DNA from: CBDBZL01 sp031399025
GTDB taxonomy: Bacteria > Pseudomonadota > Alphaproteobacteria > Sphingomonadales > Sphingomonadaceae
DNA length: 64,000 bases
Direction: 5' to 3'
Assembly (NCBI GenBank): GCA_031399025.1
Contig: JANNOJ010000052.1
Location: 1-64,000 of the forward strand
Shown piece by piece: positions 17,327 through 26,179 of this stretch (its first letter is position 1; each line of letters starts with the position of its first letter). Below the pieces are notes generated by a model. That model made no database searches and was not told the DNA's origin. It worked only from the letters and a program-made list of their open reading frames with translations. The translations under genes and the position numbers were made by a program.

Positions 17327-18550
17327 TCAGTCAGTTTCGCGCACCAGCGAAAATTCACTGATCCAGGCGGCGATGCGGCCGGCATTGGAGTCCTGCCCCA
17401 TGCGGATCGCCAGCCATTGCGCGGGGCAGCCGCCGGGCACCCGAAACGCCCCGCCTAGGTCTTGCGCCCGATCGGCTTTAAGCTCAAAACCGGAAATCTC
17501 CAGTCCATTTGTGCAGGCAAGCGCAATCGAGACGGAAACTTCGTCATAACCTTCGATTGGTCCAATCCGTGCCGAGATCCGATAGCGCCCGGGAGCCAGC
17601 TGCAGCAGTTGGCGTGCCGCTTGCCCGCCATCACCCCGCACGCTGGCCATCTCGAGCCGGGTATCCTCTCCTAAGCCGGTCACACCGACATTGACGAAAC
17701 CACCCGCTTCTAATTCCCAGTCGAATGGCGCTACACTGTTCTGTTGAGAAAAGTCCGGATTGCGCAGTAGCATCGCCGCGCCGGCCGGATTGACTAGCCG
17801 ATATAGCGCAAGCGCTGCGTCAAACTGGCCTTCGGCTGCCGCACGACTAGCCTGCAAAGCTACAATGTCGCTGTCGAGCAGCCGTCCCTGCGTGGCAAGG
17901 GCCTGAAAAACCGTGGCCTGTTGCGAATAGTTTGCTCCACCTTCCACCAGGTAACTGAAAAATCGCCGCCGCCATGGGGCTTCGGGCAATCGTTTCGCGA
18001 CAGCTCGAAGTACGATCGGATTGTTAAGCGCATTGGTGAGAGCCGGGAACATGATTTGATCATAGGCAGGAGAGACGCGCATGACAGTATCGTACCGGCG
18101 CAGTGTCGCAGCAACATCGCCCTTTAAAGAGGTGTGTTCTATTAGCGCAAGCTGGGTAGGTATGTCGCGGCGGGAAAGCGTTTCTGCAAATTCGAGCCGC
18201 TGTTCCACTTGCGCAGGATCACGCAACACACTGGTGCTCAGAACCCGCCAGGCCGAAGGAACTAGCGGATCACGCCGCAACGCTGCGAGGGCGGCCTCCT
18301 GGGCTCCCTGCAGATCCAGTCTGCGACCGTCGGCACCGGATTGGCGAGTGACGGCAAGCCTGGCAAGAGACTCGGCGTGATTGGGGGCGAAACGAAGGGC
18401 CAGATCGGGGCTCGAGCTGAGTATGCCAGCGAGTTGCGTTTTGACAACCAGCACCGTCACGCAGAGCAACAGCACGGTCCATAACGTGAGCATCGGCCGT
18501 CCAAAGACGCGACCCTGTCTATGACCTGCTTTCAGCTGCTGCGCTGACAT
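17327..18550 (-). CDS. Membrane-anchored TPR-like protein of the export operon
   Basis: 407 aa. One N-terminal membrane segment (LTLWTVLLLCVTVLVVKTQL) is followed by a helical, repeat-rich periplasmic part (LALRFAPNHAESLARLAV; RDPLVPSAWRVLSTSVL) and a C-terminal beta-rich part of about 130 aa (FDWELEAGGFVNVGVTGLG; PGRYRISARIG) that looks like a carbohydrate-binding jelly roll. It starts three bases after the autokinase stop and ends the minus-strand operon, so it probably works in polymerisation or export. No enzymatic motif seen. Confidence 0.65.
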   Translation of the reverse strand: MSAQQLKAGHRQGRVFGRPMLTLWTVLLLCVTVLVVKTQLAGILSSSPDLALRFAPNHAESLARLAVTRQSGADGRRLDLQGAQEAALAALRRDPLVPSAWRVLSTSVLRDPAQVEQRLEFAETLSRRDIPTQLALIEHTSLKGDVAATLRRYDTVMRVSPAYDQIMFPALTNALNNPIVLRAVAKRLPEAPWRRRFFSYLVEGGANYSQQATVFQALATQGRLLDSDIVALQASRAAAEGQFDAALALYRLVNPAGAAMLLRNPDFSQQNSVAPFDWELEAGGFVNVGVTGLGEDTRLEMASVRGDGGQAARQLLQLAPGRYRISARIGPIEGYDEVSVSIALACTNGLEISGFELKADRAQDLGGAFRVPGGCPAQWLAIRMGQDSNAGRIAAWISEFSLVRETD

Positions 18551-18553
18551 CGC

Positions 18554-20746
18554 TCAAGCTGGCTGTTTGCGACCATAGCCATAGCCGTAATCGTACCCGT
18601 AGCCATAACGCGTATCGCCCACTGGCAGCTTGGTAAGGATACCCCCAGCGATGCGCGCGTGGGCCTGCTGCAACCGCTCCAACGCCTGCAGTGCGTGGCG
18701 AGCCTTGACGCCGTGGAATTCGGTGACGAACACCGTCGCCTCAACCATGCTGGCGATTATCGGAGCATCGGCTAACCCCATGACGGGCGGAGCGTCGATC
18801 ACCACGAAATCGTACATGTCCTGCAATTCACGCAACATTTCAGCAAAATGCTGTCCTCGTAGGAGTTCGACTGTGCTTGGCGGAGAGGCTCCGGCCGTCA
18901 TGGCGTCAAACGGCAATTGCTCAACTTTTTGGATCGTCTCTTTCAGTGATGCGGCGCCGGCGAGGACTGCGCTCAGACCCAGCATGTTATCAGTACCCAA
19001 CGATTTGTGCAGCGTCGGCGAGCGCATATCGCCGTCGATCAACAGCACCCGCTCTCCGCCGCGTGCCGCCAGATAAGCAAAGGCATGGGCGGTGGTCGAT
19101 TTGCCCTCGGCCGGCCGGGTAGAAGTCACTACGATTGAGCGCGGCAAGCCATGGTCGGTGGCAAAGGTCAGCGCCGTCTGGGCCGACAGATATGCTTCAG
19201 TGAGGTTGGCTTTCGGGTCGCGCAGTTCATTCAGGGGAGTGTCGGTCTCCGCTTCCGGCACGGAGCCGAGCACCGGCAGGCCGAGCCGCCGCTCGATATC
19301 GGCCGGGTCCACTATGGTCTCATCGATTTGCTCGCGCGCTAACGCTAAAGCGATGCCAATGGAAAGACCCAGAACAATCCCGCCGAGCACATTGAGGAAG
19401 GGCCGTGGAAAGGACGGCGAGGTCGGTATCTGCGCTGTATCGATGACTGAGATGTTGTTTTCCGCAATGCCGGCGACAACACTGATTTCTCTCAACCTCT
19501 GGAGCAGCCCGTCATACAGTTCGCGATTGGTATCCACCTCGCGCTGGAAGATGTTGTATTGGATACCGCGACGGCGCTGATCGAGAAATTCCCCGCGCAG
19601 CGCTTCAATCTGGCTTTCCAGCAACGCTTCACGCTCGCGCGCATCGTTATAGGTCGAGCGCAGCCCGGCTGCGACGCGGCTCTGTTCCCGACCCAGCGCG
19701 GCGCGCACTTCCTCGAGTTGAACAAAGAGCTGTCGCGCCGGCGGATAATCAGACGTGAACTGGCTCATCATGTCGGCATATTCCCCCGAAAGGGTCGCCT
19801 GGCGCTGGAGCAATGCGTTGACTGTCGGGTTCGAGAGCTGCTCGGGAAGCGCGCCGGATCGGGCGCTTTGAAGCCGGCTTTCCGCTTCGATCCGGTCGGC
19901 CGTCGCCGCCGAATAACTCTGGTTGAGCGCTGCCAGGCGATCAACCGTCAGCGACCGCTCCGAAGTTGGTTGCGAACCATCTGTTGCGCCGACCGGAAGG
20001 CTGATGATCCCTTGGTTCTGCGCATAGCCGACCAACTCGCGTTCGGAATCCTCGAGTCGCTGGCGTACCTGTTCGAGCCGTTCCTGAAGGAACTCGCGGG
20101 CGTAGGATGTCGCATCGTAGCGCCGCTCCAGATTGTACTCGATAAAACTTGTGCCCCAGGTATTGGCGACCTGAGCGGCGAGTGTCGGATCGGCGCTGGT
20201 CCAGTTGATGTCTACCAAGCGTGAGGTCGTGATACCCTGGATCTGCAGATTGGCTAGCAACAGTTCGGTTGCGACCTTCTCTCGCTGGTCCTGCGGGATA
20301 GACGAACTAAGTCCGCTGAAACTTTCCACGATTGCGGGCTGATCCATGGTCTCAAAAAACTGTGCGTTGTTCGCAAGCCGCAGTTCTTGTGCCACCCGTT
20401 CCGCCATGGTGCGCGAGGCCAGCACGGAATATTGCGTCTGGTAGAACTCCTGGTCACCCGCCCCTGTCTCCGGCTGTACATTCTCGACCTCGCTAAAAAT
20501 GCGGGCGCTTTCGCGGTTTATTTCAAGTTGGGTTGTAGCGGTATATTGTGGTGTGACAAACAGTGTAATGAGAATGGCAGCAATGATGCACACTACAGTT
20601 GCCGCTGCGATGGTCCACTTGCGCCGTCGCATTATCTGCAGGTATCGGGTTATGAGTGGGACGTTATTGAAGCTGGGCTGGCTAGGGACTGCACCCCGAT
20701 CGCGCACCATGAAGCCGTCGTTGTAGCTTGGGACGTGGTGTTCCAC
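18554..20746 (-). CDS. Wzc/ExoP-type polysaccharide co-polymerase and tyrosine autokinase
   Basis: About 730 aa. It has a Wzz-type first membrane segment (KWTIAAATVVCIIAAILITL), a long periplasmic coiled coil (EFLQERLEQVRQRLEDSERE), a second membrane segment (VLGGIVLGLSIGIALAL) and a cytoplasmic BY-kinase domain. The kinase has Walker A STRPAEGKSTT near residue 542, Walker A' LLIDGDMRSP and Walker B FVVIDAPPV. The C-terminus is a Tyr/Gly cluster (RYGYGYDYGYGYG), the expected autophosphorylation tail. It controls chain length and export with the Wza-like partner. GTG 20746 has AGGA seven bases upstream; ATG 20710 is an alternative. No cognate tyrosine phosphatase gene is seen in the window. 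Confidence 0.93.
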   Translation of the reverse strand: MEHHVPSYNDGFMVRDRGAVPSQPSFNNVPLITRYLQIMRRRKWTIAAATVVCIIAAILITLFVTPQYTATTQLEINRESARIFSEVENVQPETGAGDQEFYQTQYSVLASRTMAERVAQELRLANNAQFFETMDQPAIVESFSGLSSSIPQDQREKVATELLLANLQIQGITTSRLVDINWTSADPTLAAQVANTWGTSFIEYNLERRYDATSYAREFLQERLEQVRQRLEDSERELVGYAQNQGIISLPVGATDGSQPTSERSLTVDRLAALNQSYSAATADRIEAESRLQSARSGALPEQLSNPTVNALLQRQATLSGEYADMMSQFTSDYPPARQLFVQLEEVRAALGREQSRVAAGLRSTYNDAREREALLESQIEALRGEFLDQRRRGIQYNIFQREVDTNRELYDGLLQRLREISVVAGIAENNISVIDTAQIPTSPSFPRPFLNVLGGIVLGLSIGIALALAREQIDETIVDPADIERRLGLPVLGSVPEAETDTPLNELRDPKANLTEAYLSAQTALTFATDHGLPRSIVVTSTRPAEGKSTTAHAFAYLAARGGERVLLIDGDMRSPTLHKSLGTDNMLGLSAVLAGAASLKETIQKVEQLPFDAMTAGASPPSTVELLRGQHFAEMLRELQDMYDFVVIDAPPVMGLADAPIIASMVEATVFVTEFHGVKARHALQALERLQQAHARIAGGILTKLPVGDTRYGYGYDYGYGYGRKQPA

Positions 20747-20756
20747 CTGTAGGATC

Positions 20757-21518
20757 CTAGAGCTGCTGCAAAAGGACAACGATTGGCGTCACGAGAAGAG
20801 GTGAGGCCTGTAGAATGTCCTGAAACAGTCGCTTACTGCGAGAATCATCCACCGCGATCACATCGTTCGCGTAGATGTCTGGATCGGGGTATGTGCCACG
20901 GCGGATGGCCTCCAAATCATAGAGGGCTGCCATGTCCTGGTTGTTTACCGTACGGAATACCACGACATTGTTCGTGTTGGCCGTGGGGGTAAAGCCGTTA
21001 GCCAAAGCAATTGCCCGCATTAGCGTCATCCTTCCCGCAATCGGGAACTGACCCGGTTCCTGTACCTGGCCATAGACCGTGACGCTACCCGTGCTTGTTT
21101 CATCAAGGTTGACGCTCACTTGCGGGTCACGAATGTAGCGCTCTAACCGTCGCGAAATCTCTCCTGACAATTGCTCAAGAGTGAGTCCCGCGGAATTAAT
21201 AGCGCCCGCTAAAGGAACCTGGATCATCCCGCCGGAATCTACCCTTAAGGTCTGAGCCATGTCCTCAACGCCGTAAACGCTGATTTGCAACCGGTCGAAC
21301 GGCGAAACGAGAAAGGTGCGGGAAGCAGCGGCCACGTCCTGACCGGTGGGCGCAGGCAGCGCGCTCATCCGTTCGACCACCAAGCCCGCCCGCGGCTCTA
21401 GCGCCGGCCTGTCACTAGCGCAGCCCATTATCATAACAAACAAGGTGGAAATAAAGCCGAAACGCCAGAACACGAAGAAGTCTTCCCCGATTGAGGACGG
21501 TTTGTTTAGCCAACGCAT
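20757..21518 (-). CDS. Polysaccharide export lipoprotein (Wza family)
   Basis: 253 aa. The lipoprotein signal ends in VMIMGCAS. A Poly_export domain follows (FLVSPFDRLQISVYGVED; IQVPLAGAINSAGLTLEQLS; LERYIRDPQVSVNL), then an SLBB domain (VTVYGQVQEPGQFPIAG, LMRAIALANGFTPTA). A hydrophobic C-terminus (LLVTPIVVLLQQL) may be the membrane-spanning helix. It is shorter than E. coli Wza, as in the GumB-like branch. Its ATG overlaps the upstream polymerase/ligase stop by one base, and the autokinase follows immediately. Confidence 0.92.
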   Translation of the reverse strand: MRWLNKPSSIGEDFFVFWRFGFISTLFVMIMGCASDRPALEPRAGLVVERMSALPAPTGQDVAAASRTFLVSPFDRLQISVYGVEDMAQTLRVDSGGMIQVPLAGAINSAGLTLEQLSGEISRRLERYIRDPQVSVNLDETSTGSVTVYGQVQEPGQFPIAGRMTLMRAIALANGFTPTANTNNVVVFRTVNNQDMAALYDLEAIRRGTYPDPDIYANDVIAVDDSRSKRLFQDILQASPLLVTPIVVLLQQL

Positions 21519-22963
21519 CAGCGATTGCCTAGGTTAGCGCCGGTCCCTTCCTCGGATGTGAAGCACCAGGTAGCCAGTAGCATCGCTAATACCGCCATGA
21601 AAGGGGTCCGCAAGGGATAATCCACCAACGAACCGATGCCTAGAAGCAACAGGCCCAGATAGCCAGCTTTGGCCAGTATGCGGTTCGTTGATCCGGCCAC
21701 AGGGGTCCAAAGAATCCGCGCCTTACGCGAGAACAGAGCGATAAACGCAATCAGTAGGGCTAAGGCGAACATCCCACCCTCGAGGATGATCTCCACTAGG
21801 TCGTTATGGGCATGGTTGAAGAACGCCGGATTCAGGTTCTCGTACGGCTCGAACTGCCTAAACACTGGATCAAAGGTGCCGAAACCAGTGCCGAACGGAA
21901 AGAAGTTTTGAGTAGCTGTCAGTACTGCGGGCAGATTAACTACTCGAAGATCGGACGAATCGCTGGTCAGCAATCGGTCTAACGCCGTTAAGCGCGAAGA
22001 ATAAAGTGTCAGTGTCACTGCCCCGGCCGCCAACGCCAGAGCAACCGCCAGGATAATCCAACGCCGGCCTGCTGGTTGCCTCATCAGCACTTGGCGCAGA
22101 AACACCACGGATCCAGCTACGAATGCGAGGATCCCTGTGAGCAACCCGGACCGTGACCCTGTCACTAGCAACAGCGGGAAAATAAGAAACAGCGAGCCTG
22201 CCGCTATCGCACCCAACTCCAATCTGCGACCACCAAGCTCCGCTAGACGCCAGCGGGCGATTATCAGGAGAACTACGATTGCGATGAACAATGCTTGGTG
22301 ATTGCGATTAGCAAAAAAACCTACGCCCGAACCACGATTGGTTACTTCGAAGAAATATGGTTGTTGCGTTGCAATCTGACTAACTGCCACCACCGCGCTC
22401 ACTGCAAAACACGCAAGTAAGACGTTTAACAGCACCACCCGACCGGCATGATCAAGCGGCGCAAAAAGCAGGGCGGCAGCCAGTACGGGCAGCAGTGCAA
22501 GCAAGCTTCTTACAGTTCGATCCGGACTCAGGGAAATCGGGCGCCATACATCGGCCAGTCCGACTTCGCCCAATGCCTGATGATATAAATCACGTCCTGG
22601 TAAAGCTGACCATATCTCCGGCGGCAAAGGGATTAGTTGAAGCGCTGGCAGCGCAATCAACAACAGAGCTACAATTACAAACGGCCGGACTTGATAGACG
22701 TCTTTATGGGATAGTCGGATAAGTCCGAACATTACGCAAATAATAGATATAATCTCAAGAAAAAAGTAGGTTAACTCAATATCCTGAGAAGTTCCCCCAA
22801 ATAAAAAAAGTAAAACGAGAAACATCGAAGCGACCCATAGATCTATTCGTCCTCGTAGCGCACCACTTGATTTCGTATACGAGCGTCTGCTCCCTTTATT
22901 GGCGGAAATTGATAGCACCCATCCAAACCAATTGCGGGCGTTTACATTCATCACTTGATCCAT
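21518..22963 (-). CDS. O-antigen polymerase/ligase family membrane protein (Wzy_C)
   Basis: 481 aa with about 12 hydrophobic segments and the large periplasmic loop typical of the Wzy_C/WaaL family. Visible features are GFFANRNHQALFIAIVV, LLLVTGSRSGLLTGILAF, PFGTGFGTFDPVFRQFEPY and FFNHAHNDLVEIILEGG; the N-H-A-H-N-D-x-x-E motif is diagnostic. It polymerises repeat units or ligates chains. The locus also encodes an EpsG-like protein, so it has two candidate polymerases. It heads the minus-strand export operon, and its 5' part is AT-richer than the rest. Confidence 0.88.
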   Translation of the reverse strand: MDQVMNVNARNWFGWVLSISANKGSRRSYTKSSGALRGRIDLWVASMFLVLLFLFGGTSQDIELTYFFLEIISIICVMFGLIRLSHKDVYQVRPFVIVALLLIALPALQLIPLPPEIWSALPGRDLYHQALGEVGLADVWRPISLSPDRTVRSLLALLPVLAAALLFAPLDHAGRVVLLNVLLACFAVSAVVAVSQIATQQPYFFEVTNRGSGVGFFANRNHQALFIAIVVLLIIARWRLAELGGRRLELGAIAAGSLFLIFPLLLVTGSRSGLLTGILAFVAGSVVFLRQVLMRQPAGRRWIILAVALALAAGAVTLTLYSSRLTALDRLLTSDSSDLRVVNLPAVLTATQNFFPFGTGFGTFDPVFRQFEPYENLNPAFFNHAHNDLVEIILEGGMFALALLIAFIALFSRKARILWTPVAGSTNRILAKAGYLGLLLLGIGSLVDYPLRTPFMAVLAMLLATWCFTSEEGTGANLGNR

Positions 22964-23242
22964 TTATTCATGTGCCTGACGCGCTTGGAGAGAGTATGTA
23001 GGTCCAACAATTATCAGCAGTGGTATATGAATCAACCATGATGCAAACTTAGGCACAAACCTCCTTTTTTGAGGGTGGTGACCCGTGATATTTGCCGCGT
23101 TTTTGTTGCATCCTGCTTCTATATTTGAAACATTATTCGTGGTTAGACTGTTCAATCGCAGTTAAAGGGTTAAGCGGTTACCAGAACGGCGCCGGGAAGC
23201 AGCATACCGGGGTTTTTGGTCCGTTCGATATCAGTGACCTGG

Positions 23243-23266
23243 CGACATTTCGTTCCTGAAATGTCG
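23243..23266. repeat. Inverted repeat (9-bp stem) upstream of the export operon
   Basis: CGACATTTC (23243-23251) and GAAATGTCG (23258-23266) are perfect complements around GTTCCT. No T-tract follows on either strand. It could be an RNA leader hairpin or an operator for the minus-strand export operon. Confidence 0.55.
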
Positions 23267-23280
23267 ATCCTTGATTCTCG

Positions 23281-23303
23281 AAAGATCGAGCAACTCGATC
23301 TTT
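23281..23303. repeat. Inverted repeat (10-bp stem) upstream of the export operon
   Basis: AAAGATCGAG (23281-23290) and CTCGATCTTT (23294-23303) are perfect complements around a CAA loop. It lies 14 bases from the preceding inverted repeat. The very short loop and long stem favour either an RNA hairpin or a dyad protein site. Confidence 0.6.
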
Positions 23304-23389
23304 GGTTTGAATACACGCCAAATTGAACCTCTTCGCCTGACCACTGGCTTTTCCCAGGAAAACAAACCAGTCGAACGTCTCTGAAAAAG

Positions 23390-23668
23390 TTATCTGAGAA
23401 GGGATTTCGAGTTAGTGATACAACGCGAAAACCTCACTCTAGTTGAGATAAGAAGCGGTGCTGCAAGGAACAGGCCGACCACTGCTGCCACCAGCGAGGT
23501 CAAGCTATTTATGGCCGGCTCGTCGTCTACGAGCGCGTCGACATCGAAGCTAAAGTAGATCAGCGGGGGTAACACCTTGCCGAAGGTGAGGCACACCAGA
23601 TTCTGCAGACTGAAAGATCGCCGCCAGCTTCGGTGGTCCTGCACCACGGCTTCGCGGGACATCAGCAC
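23390..23668 (-). pseudogene. Truncated 5' copy of the initiating sugar transferase
   Basis: The minus-strand frame starts MLMSREAVVQDHRSWRRSFS then LQNLVCLTFGKVLPPLIYFS, matching the first ~75 residues of the intact enzyme at 1330-2622 (MLMSPQATLVHDNRTWWRSF...). The DNA is also clearly alignable, for example CTGAAAGA-C/T-CGCC in both. Similarity ends after about residue 75 (LLISTRVRFSRC...), and the C-terminal catalytic domain is absent. It is a gene remnant in the same orientation as the intact copy, at the opposite edge of the polysaccharide locus. Confidence 0.8.
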
Positions 23669-23882
23669 GTTGGGAGCCTCGATTTTTTCGGAGCGATCAT
23701 AGAGGGTTCTGATTTCATGCGCCCTACTCTAGCACGCGCGGGTTGCGCTGCACCACTGGCGAACAGGGCGATCTCACCCCCTTCTTCGCTCGTTTGATCG
23801 TCAGCGCGGAAGAGGCAAGCGCCTTGTAAACTAGTGATGCAGGGGCCACTGATGCCCACACCCCCTACCCACCTACAGGCGA

Positions 23883-25400
23883 ATGAAACTCACCCACCCT
23901 TCCTGTAAAGACGGCGACCACCTGCATGAAGAGTGCGGTGTGTTCGGCATCGTCGGCGCTCCGGAAGCGGCGGCCGCCTGCGCGCTCGGGCTGCATGCGC
24001 TGCAGCATCGCGGCCAGGAAGCGGCGGGCATCACCAGCTTCGACGGCACCGAGTTCTATACCCGCCGCGGCCTGGGCCACGTAGCCGACAACTTCGCCAC
24101 CGGCGAATCGATCGCCGAACTGCCCGGTTTCATGGCGGCAGGGCATGTGCGCTATTCCACCACGGGCGGCGCCGGCTTGCGGAACGTCCAGCCGCTCTAT
24201 GCCGATCTGGCGTTCGGCGGCTTCGCGGTGGCGCATAACGGCAACATCTCCAACGCCCGTACGCTGCGCCAGGAACTGGTGGGCAAGGGCGCGATCTTCC
24301 AGTCCACCTCCGATACCGAGGTGATCATCCACCTGGTCGCCACCAGCCGCTACCCCACGCTGCTCGATAAGCTGGTCGATGCGCTGCGGCTGGTGGAGGG
24401 CGCCTTCTCGCTCATCTGCATGACGTCCAGGGGCATGATCGCCTGCCGCGATCCGCTCGGCATCCGCCCGCTGGTGATGGGCAAGCTCGGGGACGCGGTG
24501 GTGTTCGCCAGCGAGACCGTGGCCTTCGACGTGATCGGCGCCGAGTTCATTCGCCAGATCGATCCGGGCGAGCTGGTGGAGGTCGATGCCGGCGGCCGGG
24601 TCACCTCGCACCATCCCTTCGGGCAGCACCATCCGCGGCCCTGCATCTTCGAGCACGTCTATTTCAGCCGGCCCGATTCGATCTTCAACAAGCGCTCGGT
24701 CTACCAGTCGCGCAAGCAGATCGGCGTCGAGCTGGCGAAGGAGGCGCCGTGCGAGGCCGATCTGGTGGTGCCGGTGCCCGATAGCGGCGTCCCGGCGGCG
24801 ATCGGCTATTCGCAGCAATCGGGCATTCCCTTCGAACTGGGCATCATCCGCTCGCACTACGTGGGGCGCACCTTCATCCAGCCGTCCGACGGCGCGCGGC
24901 ACGCCGGCGTCAAGCGCAAGCACAACGTCAACCGGCTGCTGGTCGAAGGCCGGCGGGTGGTGCTGATCGACGATTCGATCGTGCGCGGCACCACCAGCGT
25001 CAAGATCGTCGAGATGATGCGCGATGCGGGTGCCAGCGAGGTGCATTTCCGCGTCGCCAGCCCCCCCACCGGGCACGGCTGCTATTACGGTGTCGACACG
25101 CCCGAGCGCTCCAAGCTGCTCGCCGGGCGCATGGACCAGGCGGCGATGTGCGCCTTCATCAAGGCCGACAGTCTCGCTTTCGTGTCCATCGACGGCCTGT
25201 ACCGCGCGGTCGGCCTGGCGGCGCGCGACGATGCCCAGCCGCAATATTGCGACGCCTGCTTCACCGGCGACTACCCGACGCGCCTGACCGACCTCGCCGA
25301 ACGCCATGCCGGCCAGGCGCAATTGTCGCTGGCGGTCGATGCCCCCGGGCGCGCGCCGGACGCGCTCGACCGGCCCAGGTTGGGCACCAGGGTTGCCTGA
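23883..25400 (+). CDS. purF: Amidophosphoribosyltransferase
   Basis: First committed step of purine synthesis (PRPP plus glutamine to phosphoribosylamine), cytosolic. 505 aa. A short propeptide precedes the catalytic Cys18 (EECGVFGIVG). The glutaminase domain has LQHRGQEAAGI and GHVRYSTTGG; the phosphoribosyltransferase domain has the PRPP motif VVLIDDSIVRGTTS near residue 359. Cysteines matching the [4Fe-4S] ligands of the B. subtilis-type enzyme are visible in HPRPCIFEHVYF, TGHGCYYG and QYCDACFTGDYP. It marks the return to core genome after the polysaccharide locus. The SDR gene follows one base after the stop. Confidence 0.97.
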   Translation: MKLTHPSCKDGDHLHEECGVFGIVGAPEAAAACALGLHALQHRGQEAAGITSFDGTEFYTRRGLGHVADNFATGESIAELPGFMAAGHVRYSTTGGAGLRNVQPLYADLAFGGFAVAHNGNISNARTLRQELVGKGAIFQSTSDTEVIIHLVATSRYPTLLDKLVDALRLVEGAFSLICMTSRGMIACRDPLGIRPLVMGKLGDAVVFASETVAFDVIGAEFIRQIDPGELVEVDAGGRVTSHHPFGQHHPRPCIFEHVYFSRPDSIFNKRSVYQSRKQIGVELAKEAPCEADLVVPVPDSGVPAAIGYSQQSGIPFELGIIRSHYVGRTFIQPSDGARHAGVKRKHNVNRLLVEGRRVVLIDDSIVRGTTSVKIVEMMRDAGASEVHFRVASPPTGHGCYYGVDTPERSKLLAGRMDQAAMCAFIKADSLAFVSIDGLYRAVGLAARDDAQPQYCDACFTGDYPTRLTDLAERHAGQAQLSLAVDAPGRAPDALDRPRLGTRVA

Positions 25401-25401
25401 C

Positions 25402-26127
25402 TTGGCGCCGCCAGCAGCGCTCGCCGGCCGCATCGCGCTGGTCACCGGGGCGAGCCGCGGGATCGGTTCGGCCACCGCCAGGGCGCTCGCCGCGGCGGGT
25501 GCGCATGTCGTGCTCACCGCGCGCACGGTGAAGGACCTCGAAGCGGTCGAAGACGCGATCCACGCTGCCGGCGGCACCGCCACCATCGCGCCGCTCGATC
25601 TTGCCCAGCCCGACGCGATCGGTCGCCTGGCGCAGGCCATCACCGAGCGCTGGGAGCGACTCGACGTGCTGGTCATTGCGGCGGCCATGCTGCCCACACT
25701 CACGCCCGTGACGCAGATCGAACCCAAGCAGTTCAACCAGGCGCTCACCCTGAACGTGCTCGCCACGCAGGCGCTGCTGGCCGCCTTCGATCCGCTGTTG
25801 AAACGCAGCCCCACCGGCGGGCGGATTGTTGCCCTCACCAGTTCGGTCGGCGCCGAGCCGCGGCCCTATTGGGGTGCCTATGGCGCCAGCAAGGCAGCCT
25901 TCGAGACGCTGCTGGCCGCCTATGCCAAGGAGGTCGAGCGGATCTCGACGACGCGCCTTGCCATCCTCGATCCCGGCGCCACCCGCACCGCCATGCGCGC
26001 CCGCGCCTATCCGGGCGAGGACCCGCAGACCGTCAAGCCGCCCGAGGCGGTGGCGACGCGCATCGTGGCGCTGCTGGGCGAAGGCTTCGACACCCTGCAC
26101 CGCGAACGCGTTGCCGAACCCGGCTGA
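25402..26127 (+). CDS. Short-chain dehydrogenase/reductase
   Basis: About 241 aa if it starts at TTG 25402, one base after the purF stop. It carries the SDR cofactor motif LVTGASRGIGSATARAL (TGxxxGxG), LDVLVIAAAM in place of the usual NNAG, active-site Ser in ALTSSVGAEPRPYWG, and the Y-x-x-x-K pair in YGASKAAFETLLAAYAKE. The purF-SDR pair appears co-transcribed. Substrate unknown. Confidence 0.85.
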   Translation: MAPPAALAGRIALVTGASRGIGSATARALAAAGAHVVLTARTVKDLEAVEDAIHAAGGTATIAPLDLAQPDAIGRLAQAITERWERLDVLVIAAAMLPTLTPVTQIEPKQFNQALTLNVLATQALLAAFDPLLKRSPTGGRIVALTSSVGAEPRPYWGAYGASKAAFETLLAAYAKEVERISTTRLAILDPGATRTAMRARAYPGEDPQTVKPPEAVATRIVALLGEGFDTLHRERVAEPG

Positions 26128-26179
26128 CGGGCCGAGTCCTCTGGCGGGTGGCGATCGGTTGTTCGCGCGATAGCCTGCC

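Larger units (their letters stand above)
22964..23389. other. AT-richer leader region upstream of the export operon
   Basis: About 425 bases with lower GC than the flanks. A 63-codon minus-strand frame (22964-23155, TTG start) ends exactly at the polymerase/ligase start but has no family signal, so I do not call it. The main content is two inverted repeats (listed separately). The promoter of the minus-strand export operon is expected here. Confidence 0.45.

Noticed and set aside
22964..23155. A 63-codon minus-strand frame abutting the polymerase/ligase gene
   Set aside because: TTG start, no ribosome binding site, no family signal; it lies in an AT-rich leader and is more likely untranslated.
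23662..23859. Small minus-strand frame between the transferase remnant and purF
   Set aside because: No motif or ribosome binding site, and composition is not protein-like.
23865..25838. A 657-codon minus-strand frame across purF
   Set aside because: Antisense to purF; no recognisable domain and unnatural residue use.
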